The notes: generated by a model from the sequence alone, not told the origin. A stretch of DNA of 64,000 bases from Bacteroidota bacterium (GCA_018268015.1 JAFDXJ010000027.1:1-64000); one strand, 5' to 3'. Positions 26,938 to 36,083 are shown, counted from the stretch's first letter. Numbers and translations are program-made.

Positions 26938-27708
26938 ATGAATAAAAGTAAAATTATTTTCATAACTGGTGCTACATCAGGATTTGGAAAAGCCATTGCA
27001 GAAAAATTTGCAGCCCATAATTTCGATTGTATCATTACCGGAAGACGGGAAGATATTTTAAAAGAAGTTGCAAAAGATTTAGAGACCAGATATGGGGTAA
27101 GGGTATTACCATTGGTATTTGATGTTTGTGACCGTGAATTGACTTTTGAAAAAATACAGCTCTTGCCTGAAGAATGGCAGCATATAGATATTCTTGTTAA
27201 CAATGCCGGGCTTGCTTTAGGCCGGGAATCTTTTGAAACGGCATCCATGGAAGATTGGGATATTATGGTGGATACCAATGTTAAAGGGTTGTTGAATGTC
27301 AGCCGGGCGGTGTTGCCTTTCATGATAGAAAATAAAAGAGGCCATATCATCAATATTGGATCTACTGCGGCAAAAGAAGTGTATCCAAATGGGAATATCT
27401 ATTGCGCTTCAAAACATGCCGTTGATGCCATTAGTAAGGCACAACGCATAGATTTATTACCTTATGGGATCAAGGTCACCGGAATACATCCCGGTGCTGC
27501 TGAAACAGCATTTTCTATTGTACGGTTTAAAGGAGACGTGGAGAAAGCAAAATCCGTTTATGATGGCTATGAACCATTGCATGCAGAGGATATCGCGGAT
27601 GTTTGCTATTACTGCTCTACGCTTCCTGATCATGTTTGTATTAATGATTTAGTGATCACCTGTACTTCCCAGGCAAATTCTTATTTGATTAAAAAGAATG
27701 GCGTATAA
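26938..27708 (+). CDS. SDR-family NAD(P)-dependent oxidoreductase (YdfG-like)
   Basis: 256 residues, a classical short-chain dehydrogenase. Cofactor motif TGATSGFGKAIA at residues 9-20, NNAG near 85-88, and the catalytic Ser-Tyr-Lys set in INIGSTAAKEVYPNGNIYCASKHA. The S-GFG form and the length resemble YdfG-type 3-hydroxy acid/serine dehydrogenases; the substrate cannot be fixed from sequence. It begins 30 bases after the CHU_C protein gene on the same strand and could be read from the same transcript. Confidence 0.92.
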   Translation: MNKSKIIFITGATSGFGKAIAEKFAAHNFDCIITGRREDILKEVAKDLETRYGVRVLPLVFDVCDRELTFEKIQLLPEEWQHIDILVNNAGLALGRESFETASMEDWDIMVDTNVKGLLNVSRAVLPFMIENKRGHIINIGSTAAKEVYPNGNIYCASKHAVDAISKAQRIDLLPYGIKVTGIHPGAAETAFSIVRFKGDVEKAKSVYDGYEPLHAEDIADVCYYCSTLPDHVCINDLVITCTSQANSYLIKKNGV

Positions 27709-27768
27709 ATAGTAAGGTGCAACTGTTATAAGAGCATTGAAAAAATCATTACTTAGAAACGTGAGATA

Positions 27769-28734
27769 TTAATAATCCCGCTGAACTAAAAATTCTGCCA
27801 GGTCTGTCAGGTTTTTTTTCCGGGACGATATCACTGCGGTTTCTTCAAGGTGAAAAAGGGCTGTATCCATATATTGTTGCTTCAGTTCTTTTGCCCAGGC
27901 GTCAACACCGCAATTCCTGAAAAATTGTAATACATTGGCTACTTTACTTTCCGGGTCAGTATGTAGCAAGTCTTGTAATTCTTTTTTACCCTTTTCGGTG
28001 GAATTTTCCATGGCATAAACGAGTAATGCAGTTTTCTTATTTTGCCTGATATCGCCTCCGGGTTCTTTACCAAATTTTTCCGGGTTACCAAATGCATCGA
28101 GATAATCATCCTGAATTTGAAAAGCGATCCCGAGATTACGCCCAAATTCATATAAGTGATTACAGTTACCTTCACTGGCGCCACCCAGGACTGCCCCTAT
28201 TTTAATGCTGGCTGCTAATAATACAGAAGTTTTTAAAGTAATCATCTGAATATAATCTTTTAGGGAAACACGATCTTTCTTTTCGAAATCAATATCCAGT
28301 TGTTGGCCTTCACAAACTTCAATAGCTGTTTTATTAAAAATCTGTAAAATGGGTTTTAAAGTGTTTACTTTAATTTTCGATAAATATTGATATGCAGCCA
28401 CCATCATCACATCGCCGGCTAGTAATGCAGTTGAAGAACTATATTTACTATGTACCGTTTGTTGGCCTCTTCGCAGAGCGGCGTCATCCATGATATCATC
28501 ATGCACGAGAGTGAAATTGTGGAAGAGCTCAATTGCTGTTGCAGCATTCCAGGCATCCTCACCAATAGGTTCAAATAATTCATGGCCCATCAGGCAGATC
28601 ACCGGCCTCACACGTTTTCCGCCAAGTGATAGAAAATAGTTACATGGTTCATACAAGGATTCCGGTGATATATTAAAGTGATTTTTTGAAAAACGTTCAT
28701 TGAAAATCCCGGAAAGCGTATCAAATGTTTGCAT
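27769..28734 (-). CDS. Polyprenyl (short-chain isoprenyl) diphosphate synthase
   Basis: 321 residues. The first Asp-rich motif DDIMD lies in LVHDDIMDDAALRRG and the second in FQIQDDYLDAFG; GKRVRP near the N-terminus binds isopentenyl diphosphate. An aromatic residue five places before the first Asp-rich motif (F in NFTLVHDD) argues for a short product such as farnesyl or geranylgeranyl diphosphate, by the known chain-length rule. It sits 73 bases downstream of the receiver-kinase gene and could be the last gene of that operon. Confidence 0.92.
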   Translation of the reverse strand: MQTFDTLSGIFNERFSKNHFNISPESLYEPCNYFLSLGGKRVRPVICLMGHELFEPIGEDAWNAATAIELFHNFTLVHDDIMDDAALRRGQQTVHSKYSSSTALLAGDVMMVAAYQYLSKIKVNTLKPILQIFNKTAIEVCEGQQLDIDFEKKDRVSLKDYIQMITLKTSVLLAASIKIGAVLGGASEGNCNHLYEFGRNLGIAFQIQDDYLDAFGNPEKFGKEPGGDIRQNKKTALLVYAMENSTEKGKKELQDLLHTDPESKVANVLQFFRNCGVDAWAKELKQQYMDTALFHLEETAVISSRKKNLTDLAEFLVQRDY

Positions 28735-28807
28735 GAAGAAAATTTAGCTATGACCGTAAAAATAAACAGAAGATTTAAAAGGTATAAAAAATGAAAAAGA
28801 CACCATG

Positions 28808-29905
28808 TTATTTGCTTTTTATTTTATTGGGTATTTCAAGAATAAATTTTGTGCCTTCATCTCTTTCTGATTGAACGGTAATTTGGCCATTCAATTTTGC
28901 AATTGCTTCCCGCACAATAAATAAACCAATACCCAGGCCGGTCGCCGTACTGCTACTCCGGAAAAACATGGTGAAAATATTTTTTAAATCTTTTTCTAAA
29001 ATGCCGATTCCATTATCCTCTATTTGAATAAAAGCCATTTCTTTATTTGCTTTAACATCAATATAGACCTTTTGATTTGGTTCTTCGGGTTTTTGATATT
29101 TGAGCGCATTGGAGATCAGGTTATCAAAAATCACGGAAATTCTGAATGCATCACTGATAAACTTTTCATCCTGGTTGACCGAAATATCAAACTCAATGGC
29201 GGAGTTTTGCATTTTATATAATTGCACATTGGCCTGGATGATCTTATTAAAATCAATTTCATCTCTTGTTTCTTCCACCCGAATACTTTTATAATATTCA
29301 ATTATTTTTTTAATGTAGTCATCCATTTTAGCGGCACAGATACCGATCATTTCCATATAACCATTAGGATCTGTTACTGAATTTTCCATTTTAGCCAGAT
29401 TCAAAACGCCCATGATAGATGCGAGTGGCGAACGCAAATCATGAGATGTACTATAAACAATCCTGTTCAATTCATCATTTGTTTTTTCCAGCTCTGTTAT
29501 TTTTAATCGCAATTGTTCTCGGGTATGGTATATATCATAAGCATTCCGAATGACTAGTTCCATTTCTTTATCATCCCATGGCTTTTTAATATAATAATAA
29601 ATCTCGCCTTTATTTACCGCATCCTCCAGGGCTACAATATCTGTATAACCGGTAAGTAAGATGCGCATGGGATGAGGATGAGATCGGCGTACTTTTTGAA
29701 AAAATTGCACACCTGTAAATTGAGGCATTCGTTGATCCGCCACAATCACGTGGATATGCTGTTTCTCCAGAATGGCAAGGCCTTCTGTTCCTGATGATGC
29801 GGTAAAAACTTTGAAACGTCTTCGAAACCCAGCATAAAATGAATTTTGATTATTCAATTCATCATCAATGAATAAAATATTTATTTGTTTTTCCTTTGTC
29901 AGCAT
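28808..29905 (-). CDS. Receiver-histidine kinase hybrid, cytoplasmic
   Basis: 365 residues without a membrane segment. Receiver domain at 8-125: acidic pair D14-D15, phosphoacceptor D57 (VADQRMP), K108 in YYYIKKPW. A helical linker (125-150) leads to a HisKA domain with H155 (STSHDLRSPLASI) and a HATPase domain with DNGIGI and GLGIGLFIV. An N-terminal receiver in front of a kinase suggests it is switched by phosphotransfer from another kinase, probably the 7TM kinase encoded 15 bases upstream. Its receiver resembles the lone receiver protein at 33624-34076. Confidence 0.93.
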   Translation of the reverse strand: MLTKEKQINILFIDDELNNQNSFYAGFRRRFKVFTASSGTEGLAILEKQHIHVIVADQRMPQFTGVQFFQKVRRSHPHPMRILLTGYTDIVALEDAVNKGEIYYYIKKPWDDKEMELVIRNAYDIYHTREQLRLKITELEKTNDELNRIVYSTSHDLRSPLASIMGVLNLAKMENSVTDPNGYMEMIGICAAKMDDYIKKIIEYYKSIRVEETRDEIDFNKIIQANVQLYKMQNSAIEFDISVNQDEKFISDAFRISVIFDNLISNALKYQKPEEPNQKVYIDVKANKEMAFIQIEDNGIGILEKDLKNIFTMFFRSSSTATGLGIGLFIVREAIAKLNGQITVQSERDEGTKFILEIPNKIKSK

Positions 29906-29920
29906 AAGTCAATTTTCAGG

Positions 29921-32080
29921 TTAAGCTTCAGTTTGTGTATGAGGCAAAGTAATAATAAAATCCGCACCTTTGTTCATTCCTTCTGATTCTATTTCAATTT
30001 TTCCTTTATGCATTTCAATAATTTTGAAAACGATGGATAATCCCAGACCATTTCCTGAACCTACATCTTTTGTAGTAAAGAAAGGGTCAAAAATTCTACT
30101 CCGCACCTCCGGGGTGATTCCCAGCCCGGTATCTTTTATTGATATTTGTATTGTATTGTTGATGTCTTTAATACTGATGGTGATGTATTCCCTATTGTCT
30201 TTTTCTTCCTTAAACAGTATGGCCTGGATGGCATTATTCAATAAATTCATAAATACCTGGTTCAATTTTCCGGGATAGCATTCCACTTCGCCTTTAGCCT
30301 GGTAATTCTTAATGACCTGAATATATTCTGGGATACTGCTGTTCAATAAAAGGAGTGTTGAATCTATGCCTTCATATATTTTTACACTTTTCAATTCACT
30401 CTCATCCAGCCGGCTGAATGTGCGCAAGCTTCTAACAATTTCTGCAGTCCTTTCTGCGCCATCTTCAATGCCTCCAATGAGTTGATGGATCTCCTTTTTT
30501 AAGAAACCGAGATCCAACTTATGACTCTCTTCCTGAATGGAAACTAATTTCTCCTGCCATTCATCGGGTTTACTTTCGTGTAATATTTCATATCTGTTTA
30601 CGATACTGAAAATATCATCCAGATCCATTTTTAATGGTTTAATATTGGCTTTTACAAAATTAATTGGATTATTTATTTCATGTGCTACACCAGCAGTAAG
30701 CTGGCCGAGAGAAGCCATTTTAGCGGATTCGACTAATTGGGCCTGTGTACTCTTCAAATCAAAGATGGCTTCTTCTAACTGAGTGTTTGATTTTTCTAAC
30801 TCATTTGTTCTCTCATGTACTTTCTTCTCCAAGATGATATTTTGTTCTTTAATCAACATTTCTTTTTCCAATGAAACTTTCAATAGGTCATTTTGAGATA
30901 ATTCTTTATCCTTTTGCATCGTGTTTATTCGGTCTGCCAGAGCAACGGATAACAAAATGGTTTCAATAGCAGATCCCAGATATAAGACATATGTTGTAAA
31001 ATCATTACTTGGAATGACACCTAAATTTCGGAGACTAAAAATCACCAGCCCAACACAAAAAGCCACCCAGGAAATGAAAAAGAAAAATGCCGGCCTGTAT
31101 CCTTTTCTGGCAATATAAACTGATGCATAAATGGAAATAGCGCTGGCAAATAAACTATTTACATTAATGATAAAATAGCTTACATTATTTAAATTAGCAA
31201 AAGAAAAAATGATAACTATTACATATAAAATAATAAATCCCTGGTAAATTTTATGTACGATTGGGGTGAATTCACGGGTACGCATTAAGTACATGGCAAA
31301 GATGATCCCAAAAATGGCCGCAAGCGAAGTAGTGAGTGGAACGGCATATAAATTAAAATCCGGATGATGATTCCACAGATATTTATAGGTAAACCCGGCC
31401 AGGGTGTATTGAGCTAACCCCAAAAGAAAAATATATAATATATAAAAAAGATAATTGCGGTCTTTTATGGAGATGTATAAAAACAAATTATAAAAAATCA
31501 CTGAAAGCAATATGCCGAGATATGCTCCTAAAATGAATGAGAGCCTGTTGATGGCAGTATCTATGGCCGTATTGGAGCCTATGTAAAGACCCAACACAAC
31601 GGGATGCCGGGCTTCAATGCTCACATAGTACGTGGTGGTTTCTCCCGGTTGAAGATTTAGATTAAATTTTATAGGAGCTGTAATATTTTTATCTTCTAAT
31701 AAATTTTCATTTTCCGAATGAGATAACTTTTTAAAAGAATCATTGATCCATGCATAGATATTTATATTAGAGATATTGGTGTATTGCATCCAGACAGTCA
31801 GGGTAGGCTCCTGGGTGTTGTTTTGAATGGTAAAACGACCCCAGATTATACTATCTGAAACACCGAAAAAAGGAATTGATGCATGACTATCATAAAATTT
31901 TGTTGATGTAATGAATTCTTGGTTTAAAAGCATATGGCCATTAGTCCTGGTATATTGCATATACTTCCCTGTCAGCAAGGTTTTTTTTACATTATTGTAA
32001 TGCATGATAGGCTGTGCATTTGCACACAGACAAAAGCACAACAATATTAATAATATAGCAGATCCTGGTATGGGCCTCAT
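29921..32080 (-). CDS. 7TM-DISM sensor histidine kinase
   Basis: 719 residues: signal peptide (1-22), a periplasmic jellyroll domain of the 7TMR-DISMED2 type (about 30-165), seven membrane helices (about 180-385), a coiled coil (390-450), then HisKA with H467 (GVAHEINNPINF) and a HATPase with NLLNNAIQA, DTGLGI and GNGLGLSI. In this receptor class the extracellular domain is thought to bind small molecules. It lies between an ICMT-like methyltransferase gene (30 bases upstream) and a receiver-kinase gene (15 bases downstream). The ligand is unknown. Confidence 0.93.
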   Translation of the reverse strand: MRPIPGSAILLILLCFCLCANAQPIMHYNNVKKTLLTGKYMQYTRTNGHMLLNQEFITSTKFYDSHASIPFFGVSDSIIWGRFTIQNNTQEPTLTVWMQYTNISNINIYAWINDSFKKLSHSENENLLEDKNITAPIKFNLNLQPGETTTYYVSIEARHPVVLGLYIGSNTAIDTAINRLSFILGAYLGILLSVIFYNLFLYISIKDRNYLFYILYIFLLGLAQYTLAGFTYKYLWNHHPDFNLYAVPLTTSLAAIFGIIFAMYLMRTREFTPIVHKIYQGFIILYVIVIIFSFANLNNVSYFIINVNSLFASAISIYASVYIARKGYRPAFFFFISWVAFCVGLVIFSLRNLGVIPSNDFTTYVLYLGSAIETILLSVALADRINTMQKDKELSQNDLLKVSLEKEMLIKEQNIILEKKVHERTNELEKSNTQLEEAIFDLKSTQAQLVESAKMASLGQLTAGVAHEINNPINFVKANIKPLKMDLDDIFSIVNRYEILHESKPDEWQEKLVSIQEESHKLDLGFLKKEIHQLIGGIEDGAERTAEIVRSLRTFSRLDESELKSVKIYEGIDSTLLLLNSSIPEYIQVIKNYQAKGEVECYPGKLNQVFMNLLNNAIQAILFKEEKDNREYITISIKDINNTIQISIKDTGLGITPEVRSRIFDPFFTTKDVGSGNGLGLSIVFKIIEMHKGKIEIESEGMNKGADFIITLPHTQTEA

Positions 32081-32110
32081 GAGTAATAAACCAGTGATTA
32101 AGAAATAAAT

Positions 32111-32749
32111 TTACCAGATTAATGGAAATATTCTCCATGTTTTTTTAGAATATTCCCGGTAATCATTTCCAAAAAAACGAACTAAGGCTCTTTCTTCAAC
32201 ACGGATTCGAACGATATAACTTGCTCCCATGAAAATGAATGCAAGGGCTATGCTCCAATATGCATTCAAAAAAACGGCACAACCCACAATGGACAAAAAT
32301 GCACCCAGGTAACTTGGATGGCGTATAAACCGGTATGGTCCCTTTGTAATAAGTGTTTGTTGATGTTGCAATATTACAGTGGCAGTAAAATATTTTCCCA
32401 GGGTACGTATTGCCCATACCCGAATGATGATACCTATGAAAATCATTGTGAAACCAATGATTGTTACAGTAACCCTGTTTTCAAATTCAGGGTAGGTATT
32501 TGCCCATTCAATATTGGCGCTGACAATACTGGTTGAGGCTGCTGCGAGAATCAGTAATATAGAAAATTTATCTTTTTCACTGTTTTCTTTTGTTTCTTTA
32601 ATACTAAATGCAGGTTGGGTGAGCCAAATACAAAATGCAGCAACAACCAGGATTACAGTCTTATAATGGAGCAGTAATTCAGGATAAAAAAAGAATGGAA
32701 GGATATTTAAAATGAAAACGGCAAAAAGTGAAAAAAAAAATTTATTCAT
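32111..32749 (-). CDS. ICMT/PEMT-like membrane carboxyl or phospholipid methyltransferase
   Basis: 212 residues with five to six membrane helices. The C-terminal half carries the isoprenylcysteine carboxyl methyltransferase-type signature: GPYRFIRHPSYLGAF, then RIRVEERALVRFFGNDYREY and a final WRIFP. Bacterial relatives methylate varied, mostly unknown lipophilic substrates using S-adenosylmethionine. Its ATG overlaps the stop of the GNAT-fold gene by one base (TAATG), which points to a joint product. The pairing suggests methylation of a carboxylate made by that enzyme, an inference. Confidence 0.85.
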   Translation of the reverse strand: MNKFFFSLFAVFILNILPFFFYPELLLHYKTVILVVAAFCIWLTQPAFSIKETKENSEKDKFSILLILAAASTSIVSANIEWANTYPEFENRVTVTIIGFTMIFIGIIIRVWAIRTLGKYFTATVILQHQQTLITKGPYRFIRHPSYLGAFLSIVGCAVFLNAYWSIALAFIFMGASYIVRIRVEERALVRFFGNDYREYSKKTWRIFPLIW

Positions 32750-33507
32750 TATAGGATGATTTGGGAGGTGTTTTTTTCACCCAGGATAAATTCATCTTTA
32801 TGGGCATTCGGGAGTAACAAATCATTTTCAACCAGCAGGTCTAAATTTTTAAATGGCGATTTTTCGTGTGTTGTCATCGTGAGATTCTGACGCATAGAAA
32901 ATACTTTAGCTTTTTCTCTTGGATGGCATAAAGGTATATGTACCGCATCTTCCAAGACCACGGCAGTTGCAAGTAAATCAAATTTTGGGTAATAAAATGT
33001 ACCATCTTTGCCTACTTCCTTTAATAAACGACTCCCTAACCATTTATGAAAACGTAAGGTAAATGGGGAACATAAGAAAAATAATGATTGTAAACCTATC
33101 TGTTCTAAAACAACAATTGCTGCTCTTGTAGGAAATAAACTTCCAATACCATACCCAGCTACCTCAATAGAATTCCAAAGACCACATAATTCGGCAGTAC
33201 CATGTTGAGCATATCTTTTCACAACATCACAAATTTTCGGATCCATATCTTCGGTAGCAATTTCAATGGGCAACTTTGATTTCCCATCCACACAATGAAT
33301 GCGCACTCCACCATATAATTTTTCACGATCAGGTGATTCAACAACGACTACAAATACAGCGGAATCCTCCATCCATGCATCCGTAGATGAGGATACTTTT
33401 TCTATTCCGTGGTTTTCTAAAACTTTGCGATGGCCATGAATAAATTTTTGACAGGATACCGGGTCATCTGTAGCACGAAATGCACGAATTCGGATATCTG
33501 AAATCAT
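32749..33507 (-). CDS. GNAT-fold acyltransferase-like protein (FeeM/autoinducer-synthase-like)
   Basis: 252 residues, no signal peptide. The core reads like a GNAT fold: a GGVRIHC strand, a TAELCGLWNS strand, a GYGIGSLFPTRAAIVVLE helix and then FFLCSPFTLRFHKWLG. The pattern and the long inserted helices resemble N-acyl amino acid synthases (FeeM) and acyl-homoserine-lactone synthases more than simple acetyltransferases, but no diagnostic residue settles it. First gene of the signalling operon, one-base overlap with the ICMT-like gene and divergent from a receiver gene. The assignment is tentative; an exported-acyltransferase-like or orphan GNAT is possible. Confidence 0.6.
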   Translation of the reverse strand: MISDIRIRAFRATDDPVSCQKFIHGHRKVLENHGIEKVSSSTDAWMEDSAVFVVVVESPDREKLYGGVRIHCVDGKSKLPIEIATEDMDPKICDVVKRYAQHGTAELCGLWNSIEVAGYGIGSLFPTRAAIVVLEQIGLQSLFFLCSPFTLRFHKWLGSRLLKEVGKDGTFYYPKFDLLATAVVLEDAVHIPLCHPREKAKVFSMRQNLTMTTHEKSPFKNLDLLVENDLLLPNAHKDEFILGEKNTSQIIL

Positions 33508-33554
33508 AGGACTGTTCGGGATGGATTTGAAATAAAAAATGCTGACTTAATAAG

Positions 33555-33562
33555 CAAATATA
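33555..33562 (-). promoter_or_regulatory. -7 box candidate of the signalling operon
   Basis: Minus-strand TATATTTG matches TAnnTTTG exactly, 48 bases before the ATG of the GNAT-fold gene, giving a leader of about 40 bases. No good TTTG lies 21 bases upstream, so the -33 element is weak and an activator may be needed. Confidence 0.4.
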
Positions 33563-33623
33563 ACAAAATGTCGTTTTTTAGAAAAATTGTTTATTTTCAA
33601 TATTTAAAGCATTTTCAAAAACA

Positions 33624-34076
33624 ATGATAACTGTCCTCTATATTGATGATGAAGCCCATAACCTGGTAGGATTCAGGGCATCTTTCCGTAGGGATTTCCA
33701 CATTTTTACAGCAGAATCTGCTGAAGAAGGTAGAAAAATTCTGGAGAATGAAGACATTCATGTGATTCTTAGTGATCAACGCATGCCCAAAGTGACCGGC
33801 ATAGAATTTTTTGAATCCATTATTGAAGATTTCCCTGAACCGATACGAATTTTAATTACCGGTTATACTGATATTAATGCAGTTATTGATGCTATCAATC
33901 GGGGACAGGTTTATAAATATCTTACCAAACCCTGGTATGAAAATGAAGTTAAAAATTTTATTGATAAAGCCTATGAAGTTTTCAGGCTTCGACGCGAAAA
34001 TATCCTGCTGACCAATAAATTAATTGACGTGAATAAGAAACTGGAATTCCTGGCAAGACAGAGTCTTTTGTCATGA
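33624..34076 (+). CDS. Stand-alone receiver-domain response regulator
   Basis: 150 residues. A single receiver domain (2-118) with D8-D9, phosphoacceptor D51 (LSDQRMPKVTG), the TGYTD segment and K102 (YKYLTKPW), then a short helix (118-150) with no output domain. Like CheY or Spo0F it would act through protein contacts. It is divergently transcribed from the GNAT/ICMT/7TM-kinase operon across 116 bases, and its receiver is clearly related to that of the hybrid kinase at 28808-29905. It may shuttle phosphate between the two kinases. Confidence 0.9.
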   Translation: MITVLYIDDEAHNLVGFRASFRRDFHIFTAESAEEGRKILENEDIHVILSDQRMPKVTGIEFFESIIEDFPEPIRILITGYTDINAVIDAINRGQVYKYLTKPWYENEVKNFIDKAYEVFRLRRENILLTNKLIDVNKKLEFLARQSLLS

Positions 34077-34137
34077 TTAATGCCTCACTGTCATGTTTTT
34101 TAAATCACAAGCAAGAGAAAGAATGTGTGTAAGTCAA

Positions 34138-34170
34138 TTTGTACCTTTTGACTTTTTGGAATTAAATTTG
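34138..34170 (+). promoter_or_regulatory. Promoter of thioredoxin gene
   Basis: TTTG (34138-34141), 21 bases, then TAAATTTG (34163-34170), a full match to the Bacteroidota -33/-7 consensus. Transcription would begin near 34174, with a leader of about 36 bases to the ATG at 34210. The best promoter in the window. Confidence 0.75.
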
Positions 34171-34209
34171 CACCCTGAAGCAAATATTTTAAACATTAAA
34201 TCATAAACT

Positions 34210-34527
34210 ATGGCATTAGAATTCACAGATACGAATTTCCAGTCCGATGTACTGGATAGCGAAACACTTACTGTGGTGGACTTTTGGGCTGAATGGTGCG
34301 GACCTTGTCGTGCGATTGGTCCGGTAATAGAAGAATTAGCTAAAGAATATGAAGGAAAGGTAAAAGTGGGAAAAGTAAATGTGGATCAAAATCCTAATAC
34401 CAGTGTTCAATTTGGGATTACTTCCATTCCGGCAATATTATTTATTAAAGACGGAAAAGTAGTGGATAAGCAAATTGGGGCTGTACCTAAAGCCGTATTG
34501 GATAAAAAGATTAAATCGCATTTATAA
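34210..34527 (+). CDS. trxA: Thioredoxin
   Basis: 105 residues, single domain. The redox motif WCGPC is at 29-33 with the usual surrounding FWAEWCGPCRAIGP, a cis-proline in TSIPA (about 74-78), and no signal peptide, so it is cytoplasmic. It reduces protein disulfides and is recharged by thioredoxin reductase, whose gene lies at 59097-60050. Monocistronic, with a strong promoter and terminator. Confidence 0.96.
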   Translation: MALEFTDTNFQSDVLDSETLTVVDFWAEWCGPCRAIGPVIEELAKEYEGKVKVGKVNVDQNPNTSVQFGITSIPAILFIKDGKVVDKQIGAVPKAVLDKKIKSHL

Positions 34528-34567
34528 TCGCCCCTGGGATTTTTCAAGTGTTCGTCTAATGGGCACA

Positions 34568-34598
34568 AAAAGCAAGCTTTTTATGGCTTGCTTTTTTT
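34568..34598 (+). terminator. Terminator between trxA and the efflux operon
   Basis: Stem AGCAAGC / GCTTGCT (7 bases, extendable by A:T pairs) around an 8-base loop, with AAAA on the left and seven Ts on the right. It lies 41 bases after the trxA stop and 29 bases from the convergent tolC-like stop, and may work in both directions. Confidence 0.88.
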
Positions 34599-34626
34599 AA
34601 CTATAGCATCACTAAAAACAAAAAAA

Positions 34627-36057
34627 CTAAAAGCTTAAACTTCCCTGGTAAAAATCCAGGATTTTGATCCGTAATTCATACTCATATTTGGCGCTGATAC
34701 CATTTTGACGGGATTGGTACAGATTATTTTTGGCAATCAAATAATCTACAGAAGTGATCACCCCTTCATTAAATCTTGCTTCAGCTATCCGGAATGACTC
34801 GGCATAATCCATTTCCTGTTCATTTAATTTAAGTAGTTTTTTATAGGCAGATTCCATATTTACATAAGCCTGCTCAATATCCCTGTGTAACTGTTCCTGA
34901 ATGGATTTTTCCTCAAAACTTGTTTTATCCAATTCTATTTTGGCTTGTTGTAAACGGGTTTTGGACTGTAAGCCATTTAGTATAGGAATACGCAATCCAA
35001 TACTGATGGAAGAATTTAAATTGTTTTTCCACTGACTTCCATAAGATATTTTTTGATTGCTGTAATTATTTTGCGGTGCTACTACATATACTTTTGCATT
35101 ATCAATTAACACATATTGATCTGTGACCACATCTGTTGTACCACTGAATATAGAACGTGATGCAATGCTTGAATAATTTGTTCCCACTCCACCATCTAAA
35201 AATAGTGATGGCAACATGGCGCCCTTTGCCGCTTTTATTTGCAGATCTGCAGCGGATTTTTTTAAAGAAGCGGATTTAATAACGGCTAATTGTTGTAAGG
35301 CTTGCTGAAAGACGATATCCACAGTGGTGCCGTATTGCTGAGGTAAATTGCTTGTGGTTATTTTTTGAAATTGTATATCGGGCGAGTAGGACATATTCAA
35401 TAACTGCATTAAGGCCAATTTTGCATTGGCTAAATTATTTTCGATATTTACAACATTCAATTCATCTGATGCCCTTTGCCCTTTTAAATTAAAATAATCC
35501 GCAGGCGCAATGGCTCCCTGGTCATTGAGTATTTTTAAACGGTCCTCCTGCTTTTTGCTGACTGTTGTTTGTTCCTGTGCTGCGGCCCATTGTTCTTCCA
35601 TGCTTTGTTCCTGCAGATAAGCCAGTATAACAGCTATGGTAGTATTATCCTGTTCCTGCTTTAAATCCATTTTACTGGCTTCGTAGCTCAGTTCAAATTG
35701 TTTTGCACTATTCCTTGCGCTGTTCCCATTCCATAAGAGCAAATTTGCATTTAATCCATAATTGGCATAACCTACATTTTGATCAACATATCCATTACTA
35801 AAAGGGTCTATACTACGACCATCACTTATACCTTGATTCATTTGAAAATTGATGAAAGGCAACCTATTTCCTTTCGCCTGGCCCCAGGAAGTTTTTGCAT
35901 AATCGGCCTGATACTGCGCCTCTTTAACCTGTCGGTTATTTTTTATGGCCAGACTGATACAATCTTGAAGACTCAGTGTTTTAGGCAGGCTATCCTGGCA
36001 AAATGCATAGTATCCCGAGAATATGCACCCTATCAAAAAAAATATTTTCTTCTTCAT
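34627..36057 (-). CDS. TolC-family outer-membrane efflux protein
   Basis: 476 residues with a signal peptide (1-20). Two repeated outer-membrane-efflux halves start with SLQDCISLAIKNNRQVKEA near residue 29 and continue with long heptad helices; LNGLQSKTRLQQAKIELDK and RDIEQAYVNMESAYKKL mark the second half. It forms a trimeric channel across the outer membrane. It is the last gene of the ABC operon, 26 bases after the ATPase gene, so it is the likely exit duct for that transporter. No periplasmic adaptor gene is present. Confidence 0.92.
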   Translation of the reverse strand: MKKKIFFLIGCIFSGYYAFCQDSLPKTLSLQDCISLAIKNNRQVKEAQYQADYAKTSWGQAKGNRLPFINFQMNQGISDGRSIDPFSNGYVDQNVGYANYGLNANLLLWNGNSARNSAKQFELSYEASKMDLKQEQDNTTIAVILAYLQEQSMEEQWAAAQEQTTVSKKQEDRLKILNDQGAIAPADYFNLKGQRASDELNVVNIENNLANAKLALMQLLNMSYSPDIQFQKITTSNLPQQYGTTVDIVFQQALQQLAVIKSASLKKSAADLQIKAAKGAMLPSLFLDGGVGTNYSSIASRSIFSGTTDVVTDQYVLIDNAKVYVVAPQNNYSNQKISYGSQWKNNLNSSISIGLRIPILNGLQSKTRLQQAKIELDKTSFEEKSIQEQLHRDIEQAYVNMESAYKKLLKLNEQEMDYAESFRIAEARFNEGVITSVDYLIAKNNLYQSRQNGISAKYEYELRIKILDFYQGSLSF

Positions 36058-36083
36058 ATCTATTTTCTTTTTTTATATAAAAG

